From the NCBI RefSeq assembly GCF_002220865.2, contig NZ_NHRJ02000019.1:1-64000 (forward strand): a DNA stretch of 64,000 nt, given 5' to 3'. This document shows positions 11,934 through 19,062 of this stretch, piece by piece. Numbering within the stretch: position 1 is the stretch's first letter; each line of letters opens with the position of its first letter. Position numbers and translations under genes: made by a program. The notes under the pieces were generated by a model. The model made no database searches and was not told where the DNA came from. It worked only from the letters and a program-made list of their open reading frames with translations. Origin of the DNA: Paenibacillus xerothermodurans (lineage in GTDB: Bacteria; Bacillota; Bacilli; Paenibacillales; NBRC-103111).

Positions 11934-13101
11934 CTGGATTCACCTCCTTGGAAGCATTCTGTTCAGATGCGGATGCTACTTCCTCGGAGGAAACATCTCG
12001 TACGTCTCCTAGAGCTTCGTCCGTCGTCAGCTTGAGGAAGATATCTTCGAGACTCATGCTCTCCTTCTTCATCGCGAGGATCGGATACCGCAGCTCCGCC
12101 ATGCGGTAGAAGATCGCTTCGCGAATGTCCGCGCGGTCCTGCGCGGACACGAGGACCTTCACGGTCGGCGATGAATCGCCGCCGGCCGTGAAGGTGTCGG
12201 CAGGCCCCGCCGCAGGCTCGGCGGCCTGCCCGTGCTGCTCGCCCACGCCGGGCTCGGGCGCGCCAGGTTCCGGCTGCTGCGTGAGCGCAGCCGTGTGGGC
12301 TGCTGCCGCGGCACCGGCGGCAGCGGGCTCGTCCGCCAGCGGAGTCACGCTGGCGACCTGCGGCAGGCCGCGAAGCCCGGCCAGGATGGCCTCGCGCGGC
12401 CCTTTCACCTCGAGCGAAACCTCGAATGTTTCGCCCATCGTGTTCGCAAGCTGATCGGGATGTCCGTCCATCACGATGCGCCCTTGGTTGATGATCAATA
12501 CACGGTTGCACAGCGCGTTGATCTCAGGCAAAATGTGCGTGCTGAGCAGCACGGTATGGTTCTCGCCAAGCTCACGGATCAGCTGACGTATTTCAATAAT
12601 TTGCTTTGGGTCCAAACCGGAGGTTGGCTCATCGAGCACCAGCAAATCCGGGTTATGCAGTATCGCCTGAGCAAGCCCCATGCGCTGCTTGTAACCCTTG
12701 GACAGGCCGCGGATCACCTGCCGCTCCCGCCCCTGCAGTCCCAGACGCTCGATGACTTCACCGATGCGGCGCTTTTGCTCCTTCACCGGAATGCCCCGAA
12801 GGTCCGCAATGAACTGCAGATACGCCTCTACCGACATTTCGGGATACAGCGGCGGCGTTTCCGGTAAATAACCGATTTTTTGCCGTGCTTTCTTCGCATT
12901 CTCTGCCATGGAAAAACCGTCAATGGTGATCGATCCGTGCGTCGGATTCAAATAGCCGGTGATCATCCGCATCGTGGTCGTTTTGCCTGCACCGTTCGGT
13001 CCCAGAAAGCCTACAACCTCACCACGGCTCATAGAGAACTCGATACTGTGCACCCCTCTTTGATTCTCATACAATTTGCTGACCTGTTTAACCTCTAGCA
13101 C
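11926..13101 (-). CDS. gldA: ABC transporter ATP-binding protein (GldA-like) with a low-complexity insertion
   Basis: Nucleotide-binding subunit of the exporter. Walker A GPNGAGKTTT, signature LSKGYKQRMGLAQA and Walker B LLVLDEPTSGLD are all intact in the first 200 residues. The C-terminal regulatory region contains an Ala/Pro/Gly-rich stretch of about 60 residues (roughly 12170-12340) that ordinary family members lack. The conserved end (SLEDIFLKLT) resumes after it, so the frame is intact. The frame opens at a TTG at 13116, but that TTGGAGG looks like the Shine-Dalgarno itself; the GTG at 13101, eight bases downstream, is the better start. First gene of the operon. Confidence 0.92.
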   Translation of the reverse strand: MLEVKQVSKLYENQRGVHSIEFSMSRGEVVGFLGPNGAGKTTTMRMITGYLNPTHGSITIDGFSMAENAKKARQKIGYLPETPPLYPEMSVEAYLQFIADLRGIPVKEQKRRIGEVIERLGLQGRERQVIRGLSKGYKQRMGLAQAILHNPDLLVLDEPTSGLDPKQIIEIRQLIRELGENHTVLLSTHILPEINALCNRVLIINQGRIVMDGHPDQLANTMGETFEVSLEVKGPREAILAGLRGLPQVASVTPLADEPAAAGAAAAAHTAALTQQPEPGAPEPGVGEQHGQAAEPAAGPADTFTAGGDSSPTVKVLVSAQDRADIREAIFYRMAELRYPILAMKKESMSLEDIFLKLTTDEALGDVRDVSSEEVASASEQNASKEVNPDA

Positions 13102-13980
13102 ACTAGCAGCCTCCAATCGAAAACGAAAGTTTCCATCTTCACACCATTTTCAACCATATCCAGGAGTTCAGTCTAACCATCAATATACAAGTGATTCACT
13201 AACGCTAGATTAAATCAATCTGAAAATTAGCTTAAAAATCTGTGTCCAAATTGTGGCAAAATGGATGTATGTATGGACATGTCAAAGCGGTGTTTGTGAT
13301 GCAAGTCCAAGTATATTCTAGCGTAATTTCATTGCACGGACTACCCGTTTGCGACAGTTCCAGTTATATGATTTGTGCTTAATTTCGACCGCATCTCCAG
13401 TGACCGGTTTGTGTGAGTGTATATGCCGCGACAGTGAAGCGAGGAAGATCAGCGCACACAGCTCAACAGGGGTTGTTTACTCCAGACATTGAAATAGGTG
13501 AACTAACTTGATAGATAGGAGGGACCAACGCACTGCTTTCGAAAAGCCGGACAATCTTTAACTGCTGAAAAGGAGTAAGCGCATCATGGCCCGGCGATGG
13601 GCGGATACATTGGAAATTCACATTCGCATAGAGCGCCGCTTAGACCTATGCTTTGTGTGCACGCTATGTCTGGCGGCTTTGGGTTTCCCTGCCCACAACA
13701 CGACATGCTCGCGCCTGCAGGTTTTGCTTGTCCGCAGACATGCTGCAGCTGACGATTCTCCGATGGCACACGACTTTCAAGCGCCTCATGTTTCTTGCTG
13801 GCAGAGCGACATCCGCAGTCTTCTTGCTTGCACAATGCCATGCGCAACGCCTGATGTTTCTCGATTCCATAACGACTCCATGTTTCCCGATTCACGCTAT
13901 GTTGAGCGCCTCGTGTCTTGTATGTACAAGTTGCGTAAACCACAATTCAGCTTTGAAAAAAACATGAATCATGGAGGTAT
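13102..13980. other. Non-coding stretch with degenerate repeats
   Basis: Contains no supportable gene. From about 13590 to 13930, short related segments recur: GCGCCTCATGTTTCTTG, CGCCTGATGTTTCTCGATTC, CCATGTTTCCCGATTC and GCGCCTCGTGTCTTG. This suggests an eroded minisatellite. The frame on the plus strand from 13586 crosses these repeats and has no family resemblance. Confidence 0.5.
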
Positions 13981-14563
13981 ATGTGCCAGCAACACAATAG
14001 CGCAGCCGAGCAAGGACAAGCCCAGCCTAAGCATCAGGCCCTGTTGGAGTACGATTACCACATGTGGGCAACCGACAAAGTTTTCGACCGATTGAAGGAG
14101 CTGCGGGACGAAGTTTACCGAATAAAAATGGAAAGCACCTTCTCGTGCGTTGCCGAAGTGATGAGCCACATATTACTTGCGGACCGGGTATGGCTGGGCG
14201 TGATGTCAGATACGGCTTCGATGAGATCGCGAATCCGCCCGGCTGCAGCGTGAGGTGGAGGGAATAGCATTGGATGAGATGGAGGCGAAGTATCGCTTTT
14301 TGAGCTCGCAATACATACACTTCATCAACAGCCAGACAAATTTCGAGCGGGTTGTTACACCCACACAGCCACACTTCGGACGTCTGGAAACAACTTTATT
14401 TCAGCTAGTGAACCACGTGAGCAATCACAGCACATACCACCGGGGGAATCTATCAGCAATGCTCCGGCAAGCAGGGCACTCAGGGGTTTCGACAGACTAC
14501 GTGTTCTATTTGTTTGAGCGGCAGCGGGAGGGCGAAAAAAGTTCTCCGTGGAACAATTTTTGA
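13981..14563 (+). pseudogene. DinB-family protein, broken by two frameshifts
   Basis: Resembles DinB/YfiT-type four-helix proteins, metal-dependent enzymes whose metal ligands are three histidines. The first part (LLEYDYHMWATDKVFDRLKE through LLADRVWLGVMS) is in the frame opening at 13981. A short middle piece (FDEIAN) is in a second frame near 14216-14235. The remainder (ARLQREVEGIALDEMEA to the end at 14563, including FGRLETTLFQLVNHVSNHST) is in a third. At least two indels near 14215 and 14237 are needed to restore it. With them, length (about 190 residues) and conservation fit the family. The histidines HMW, SHIL and NHSTYHRG are still present, suggesting recent inactivation or sequencing error. 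GGAGG lies only three bases before the ATG. Confidence 0.8.
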
Positions 14564-14574
14564 CACGATGCAGT

Positions 14575-14596
14575 AAAAAACCGCGCTGCCGCGCGG
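14575..14596 (-). terminator. Rho-independent terminator downstream of the sugar ABC operon
   Basis: On the minus strand CCGCGC-GGCA-GCGCGG is followed by six Ts. It lies about 370 bases beyond the last permease gene. The interval 14597-14965 holds nothing recognisable apart from two copies of TCAGGCATGAA. It could also serve the DinB relic on the other strand, though there the T run is missing. Confidence 0.65.
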
Positions 14597-14965
14597 CGTA
14601 TGTCGAATGATTGTATCTAGCTGACGGGCTCCATCACCGGATGCTCGCAGCCGCATTCGTAGTGAACTGTCCGCAGACTTGTAAAACAGTCACTGGCTGA
14701 TGAAGCCTCCGGCCAATGGCCTGCCATTGCTTGTGCCGTCAGGCATGAAGTCGGCTGGATATACCCCAACGGGCTGCCATTTGGTTACCCCATTCAGGCA
14801 TGAACCCGGCCGTAAATGTCGTAACGTGACGGCCGCCGGTTCACGTCTGTTGTGCTGTGCTTAGAAATATGGTTTGAGTGCCTGATCTTGACATGCCCGT
14901 CCCCAGCTCCTGTCCACTTGTGCTCGCCGCGATTGATGCAAGCATACCGATGCAGAGCGGTCCGC

Positions 14966-15796
14966 CTAGTCTTTAATCGCCCCTGCAGCAATATCGGAAA
15001 TGAACTGGCGGCTCACCAGAAGGAACATCACGATAAGCGGCAATGTAGCCATCAGCGTGCCCGCCATTACCATCGCGAAATCTGTACTGTACACTCCGTT
15101 CAGCTGTGATAGGGTCACCTGCAGCGTATATTTCTCCGGTTTGGTCAATATAACGAGCGGCCATAAGTAATCATTCCACGAGCCGATGAAGCTAAAGATA
15201 CCGAGAAACGCAAGCGCGGGTTTGAGAATGGGAAGGCCGACATTCCAATACAGACGGAAGTATCCGCAACCGTCGATTCTCCCTGCGCTAAGGAGTTCGT
15301 CATGCACGGCCCCGCTTGCGTACTGCCTCAGCCAGAAGATGCCGAAGGCGCTCGCCATGCCCGGCACAATCAGCGCCTTGAACGTACCCACCCATCCGAG
15401 TTTCTGCATGATCATAAACGAAGGGATAAGGGATAACTGATGTGGAATCATCATAGTCAAGAGCAGCAGCGAGAAGAGTATTTTTTTGCCGGGAAACTCA
15501 AACTTCGCAAATGCAAATCCGGCTAATGAACAAAAGAATAGTACCAGCACGCTAGAACTTACAGCTACAAACAGCGTGTTCAACAATGAACCAAAAAAAT
15601 CAATATGACTCAACACATTACGTATGTTATTCAGAAGCTCTCCACCGAATGTTAACGTAGGCGGAAATCTGTAAATCTCGCTCGTGGTACGTGTGGCCAT
15701 GACTGCCAGCCAGTAGAATGGAAAGACGGACACCGCAACCCCGAGCAGCAGCACCGTGTGCAGTAAAATATTTTTTAAAGGGCTTTGACCAACCAT
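14966..15796 (-). CDS. Carbohydrate ABC transporter permease (MalG family)
   Basis: Second membrane subunit of a CUT1-type sugar importer, 276 residues with six helices. The EAA-like loop motif is recognisable (ELLSAGRIDGCGYFRLYWNVGLPILKP region), which contacts the ATPase. The C-terminus ends near QFISDIAAGAIKD, typical of MalG-type proteins. The frame opens at a TTG at 15835, but the ATG at 15796 is preceded by GGGAGGAG at ideal spacing. It follows the first permease by 16 bases. The operon has no ATPase gene, so a shared MsmX-type ATPase encoded elsewhere is inferred. The sugar cannot be deduced. Confidence 0.93.
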   Translation of the reverse strand: MVGQSPLKNILLHTVLLLGVAVSVFPFYWLAVMATRTTSEIYRFPPTLTFGGELLNNIRNVLSHIDFFGSLLNTLFVAVSSSVLVLFFCSLAGFAFAKFEFPGKKILFSLLLLTMMIPHQLSLIPSFMIMQKLGWVGTFKALIVPGMASAFGIFWLRQYASGAVHDELLSAGRIDGCGYFRLYWNVGLPILKPALAFLGIFSFIGSWNDYLWPLVILTKPEKYTLQVTLSQLNGVYSTDFAMVMAGTLMATLPLIVMFLLVSRQFISDIAAGAIKD

Positions 15797-15812
15797 ACTT
15801 CTCTCCTCCCGG

Positions 15813-16748
15813 TTACGCGCCTGGTTTATCGACAAGCTTGTAGTTAAGATACGAGAACGCCGCTATGATCACAAACAGTCCCCAAGCGACCGTGGAGGCG
15901 TATCCGAATAAGTATTTCACAAAAGCGAGCTGATACAGGTACAACACGATGGTCATGCCGGCCCCGCCCGGACCTCCGGTATTACCCGTCAACACCTGGG
16001 ATTCCGTGAAAATTTGCATACCTCCGATAGTGGAAGTGATTACAGTGAATAGAATGATCGGACGAACTAACGGAACTGTAATCTTGGTAAAAATTTGCCA
16101 AGTGCTCGCTCCATCAATCCGCGCGGCTTCATAGAGCACGGTTGGTATACTTTGCAGTCCGGCCAAATAAATAATTGCGTTATACCCCGTCCAACGCCAC
16201 ACAACCATAGAAGCGATAGCGATCTTGATCCCGAATGCCGAATTCAGCCATTCCACAGTGCCTATACCCATCAATGATAAAACATAGTTGAGCAAGCCGT
16301 ATTTGTTACCAAACAGCGTCCCGAACACAATCGCAACAGCCACAATAGACGTCACATTCGGCAGAAAGTAGGCGATCCTGTAGAAAGTTCGGTAGCGCAG
16401 AAACGCAGCATTCAGCAGGTAGGCTATAAGGAGTGCCATGATCAGCATCGGTATCGTGGAGTAAACCCAAATCTCAAGCGTGTTGCCGATTGCCTTCCAA
16501 AATTCACTGTCTGTGATCATGTAGCGGAATTGATTCAAGCCCGTGAATTGAATTTTGCCGATGCCATCCCATTTGTTAAACGCTAGATAGAAAGAAAATA
16601 TAATAGGGAAAAGGCCGAACACCGCAAACAGTATGTAAAATGGAGAGATAAATAGGTATAGGACACGATGTTTTACAATTTCACGCCATAGCACAGCATG
16701 CTTGCCGACCGAACGACTGGTGGACGCAGTCGCCTTTGAATAATTCAT
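15813..16748 (-). CDS. Carbohydrate ABC transporter permease (MalF family)
   Basis: First membrane subunit of the importer, 311 residues and six helices. The EAA loop is clear (LYEAARIDGASTWQIFTKIT). The N-terminal LYLFISPFYILFAVFGLFPI segment is characteristic of Firmicute CUT1 permeases (LplB/UgpA-like). It lies 46 bases after the solute-binding lipoprotein gene. A GGAGG-type site lies upstream of the ATG at 16748. Confidence 0.94.
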   Translation of the reverse strand: MNYSKATASTSRSVGKHAVLWREIVKHRVLYLFISPFYILFAVFGLFPIIFSFYLAFNKWDGIGKIQFTGLNQFRYMITDSEFWKAIGNTLEIWVYSTIPMLIMALLIAYLLNAAFLRYRTFYRIAYFLPNVTSIVAVAIVFGTLFGNKYGLLNYVLSLMGIGTVEWLNSAFGIKIAIASMVVWRWTGYNAIIYLAGLQSIPTVLYEAARIDGASTWQIFTKITVPLVRPIILFTVITSTIGGMQIFTESQVLTGNTGGPGGAGMTIVLYLYQLAFVKYLFGYASTVAWGLFVIIAAFSYLNYKLVDKPGA

Positions 16749-16794
16749 TGTATCCCCTCCTTGGCCTTTGTGGATTGCTCACGCCGCGGCTAAA

Positions 16795-18057
16795 TTAGTA
16801 CAGCAATAATTCCTGGTTTACACGTGATATTGCATCGTTCCAAGCTGCTTCGGGCGGCTTATTCTGCGTTTCCACATTGTTTATTTCCTGTCTGACAATT
16901 GTGTCTGCAATCGAGTTCTTCGGTCCAAAGTATGCCGGCTTAACATTTTTGGCAGACTCGCTGAAAATTTTGTTCGTGGCTTGATTACCAAAAAATGGTT
17001 CTGGAGTTGCCATCTTGGGATCGCCGTAAATACTTGGTGTTGACGGAAACAGATTGGTGGTGCCCAATGCAGTGAGCTGATTTTCTGGGTTTTGGAGCCA
17101 CTTGATTACCTCATACGCCTCCTTTGGGTGCTTAGACTGCTTGGTAATCCCAACGAAAGAACCACCACTATTGCCGTCTCCGCCCGGCGCTCTTGCCACC
17201 CGCCACTTGCCGGACGAGTCCTTCGCCGCATCCTGAATCACCTGCTTCGTCCATACAGCTCCTACCAATGAGGCAATTGCGCCATTGTTCATGGCGGCGT
17301 TCCACTCAGGCATCCCTTGAGGGGTTTTGGCGCTCAGTCCGAGCTCATGCACTTTCACCGCTGTATCCCACGCCTTTTTGATATGAGGCGAGTCGCCAAC
17401 AAAACGGTCCTGCTCGTCGAAATACAGTTTGTCGCTCTGTGCCAGATTTTGCGCAAACACGGTGGTGATGTTATCAAACATATGAACTTTGTTATTGAGT
17501 GCTTGTTGCATCTTTTGACCGGCCGCTATGTAATCGTCCCAGGTTTTGAGCTGGGCACTCACTTCATTCGGGTCCGTAGGCAGCCCCGCCTGTGCAAATA
17601 AATCCGCCCGATAAAACAGCGCTGTCGGTCCTGAGTCCATCGGCAGAGCAATTTGGTACTGTCCATCCGGCGTGATCGTTTTTTGCCATTTCCAATTCAG
17701 ATATGTCGGCTCCAGTTCCTTACTGCCTAATTCAAATAAGTTCACAAATTGGTCTCTGTTGGGGAAAAAGATTGAGATCCAGTCGTTCAATCCCACAATA
17801 TCCGGAGCACCTGATCCGGCTGCGAATGCCGACATCAGCTTCGCTTTGAAGTCTCCCCCGATTTTCTCAGCTTTGAAGTTAATGTTCGGAAACTGCTTGC
17901 TCACCTGTTTCAACAATTGGTCATCCATTGAGCGGTTCCAGTACCAGAGCGTGAGTTCCACCTTGCCATTGTTTTCAGCCGTATTCCGCCCGCCGCAGGC
18001 AGTGGCAAGCAAAAGGCAAGCGATCAATAGGAATGATGTAAGCGTTTTCCACGGCAT
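16795..18057 (-). CDS. Sugar-binding lipoprotein of the ABC importer
   Basis: A 420-residue family 1 extracellular solute-binding protein. It has a lipoprotein signal peptide with lipobox LATAC (Cys at about residue 21), then VELTLWYWNR at the start of the mature protein. The SBP_bac_1 segments AYEVIKWLQNPENQ and PMDSGPTALFYRADLF are visible. It captures a carbohydrate outside the membrane and delivers it to the two permeases encoded next. ATG at 18057 with AAAGGAG eight bases upstream. A near-consensus cre sequence lies in codons 3-7, suggesting CcpA control. The ligand is unknown. Confidence 0.93.
   Translation of the reverse strand: MPWKTLTSFLLIACLLLATACGGRNTAENNGKVELTLWYWNRSMDDQLLKQVSKQFPNINFKAEKIGGDFKAKLMSAFAAGSGAPDIVGLNDWISIFFPNRDQFVNLFELGSKELEPTYLNWKWQKTITPDGQYQIALPMDSGPTALFYRADLFAQAGLPTDPNEVSAQLKTWDDYIAAGQKMQQALNNKVHMFDNITTVFAQNLAQSDKLYFDEQDRFVGDSPHIKKAWDTAVKVHELGLSAKTPQGMPEWNAAMNNGAIASLVGAVWTKQVIQDAAKDSSGKWRVARAPGGDGNSGGSFVGITKQSKHPKEAYEVIKWLQNPENQLTALGTTNLFPSTPSIYGDPKMATPEPFFGNQATNKIFSESAKNVKPAYFGPKNSIADTIVRQEINNVETQNKPPEAAWNDAISRVNQELLLY
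18037..18050. promoter_or_regulatory. Candidate cre (CcpA) site inside the start of the sugar-binding gene
   Basis: TGTAAGCGTTTTCC matches the Bacillus cre consensus TGWNANCGNTNWCA at all but the final position. Placement within the first codons of a sugar importer gene is a known position for CcpA roadblock repression. The site itself is seen; function is inferred. Confidence 0.45.
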
Positions 18058-18124
18058 TTAGTTCTCTCCTTTCGAATATGGATTAGTTATGTACGACTCG
18101 TATGATGTATATGTTTTGGACAGA

Positions 18125-18154
18125 TTTATATTCTTCGAAACACAACAATGTCCA
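18125..18154 (-). promoter_or_regulatory. Candidate SigA promoter of the sugar ABC operon
   Basis: On the minus strand TGGACA (18149-18154) and TATAAA (18125-18130) are separated by 18 bases. The predicted transcript would start about 60 bases before the lipoprotein ATG. Confidence 0.5.
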
Positions 18155-18414
18155 GGATTGCAAAAAAAATAGATAGAACGCTAGATTCCGTGTTCAGCAA
18201 TGGCACGTGGATGGATGACGGGCACGAACTGGGGTACGAGCGAAAAAGCGAGGCATCGGTAAAATTGGCGTATAAGAGAGAAAGTACAGTATGCGCTAGA
18301 TTACGGCATGGATCAAAAACGAGACGCAAGTAGATTGGTGGCATTGAGTGTATTTAACTTCGGTGGGCGGTCTACAAAACAGTGATGATACAGACGAATA
18401 TTTAGTCATCACCA

Positions 18415-18648
18415 TTAAGCATCGATTGTTCGAAAAGTTAGAGAGCCGTATACGCACGCAACAACCAGAAATAGAATCGCGAGTACATTCAATAGCAATG
18501 AAATCTTGCCTGATCGTGATTTTATGTCCGGCAGACTAAGTGTGATACCGACGATGGCTGAACCAAAACCGAGCGACAGTGAGTAAAAAAAACCAGAAGC
18601 ACATGAGAATAAACATGTAAACAGAGCAGTCGTTATTTTGCAGCTCAA
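18415..18648 (-). CDS. Small two-helix membrane protein, function unknown
   Basis: A 77-residue hydrophobic protein with helices at about residues 9-36 (FTCLFSCASGFFYSLSLG onward) and 49-70 (LLLNVLAILFLVVACVYGSL), joined by a polar loop SLPDIKSRSGK. It starts at TTG with GGGAGG seven bases upstream, a strong sign that the frame is real. It stands alone in a 1-kb region between the sugar ABC operon and the U32 gene. No family can be assigned. The loop resembles those of small DUF4190-type proteins, but the similarity is too weak to use. Confidence 0.6.
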   Translation of the reverse strand: MSCKITTALFTCLFSCASGFFYSLSLGFGSAIVGITLSLPDIKSRSGKISLLLNVLAILFLVVACVYGSLTFRTIDA

Positions 18649-18947
18649 TCGGCAACCTCCCAGTAACGGCTATGAGCATGTGTCTTTTGTTACTTTTATT
18701 ATGTTATATCTTTACAGTTGATACAATATGTATATTGGATAACATAATATAATTATAACAGAAAAAATATCAAAACAAGTGGACCCGCTGAAATTCTGTC
18801 AATTATATGGGACAGTAGGTAAAAGGATGCAATTTAAAATGAAACCACTTCTGTACCGGTCCTGTCGCACACGTTACCATCACCACGGACGGGATAAATT
18901 GCTGCATCTTCAATTCTGCCGGGTAACTCACTCTACAGTTGACAGCA

Positions 18948-19006
18948 CAAAAACACCTCCAAGGCATTTCATATCTTACGACATGGTTGCATTTTCTTGA
19001 AGGTGT
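18948..19006 (-). terminator. Probable terminator of the U32 gene
   Basis: On the minus strand ACACCTTCAAG (19006-18996) and CTTGGAGGTGT (18963-18953) form a stem with a loop of about 32 bases, followed by TTTTTG. It lies 57 bases after the U32 stop. The long loop lowers certainty. The rest of 18649-18947 holds no gene. Confidence 0.45.
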
Positions 19007-19062
19007 ATTGACTGGTCTGACGTGATGGGGAAGTCCCAGTGGGACCAATTTGTCGAAGCTTA

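Noticed and set aside
13586-14095. 169-codon plus-strand frame
   Set aside because: Cys/Leu-rich random composition, crosses degenerate repeats and runs into the DinB relic in another frame.
18781-18860. Terminal inverted repeats of an insertion sequence (CTGTC...GACAG)
   Set aside because: Only 5-bp arms, no transposase and no target duplication.
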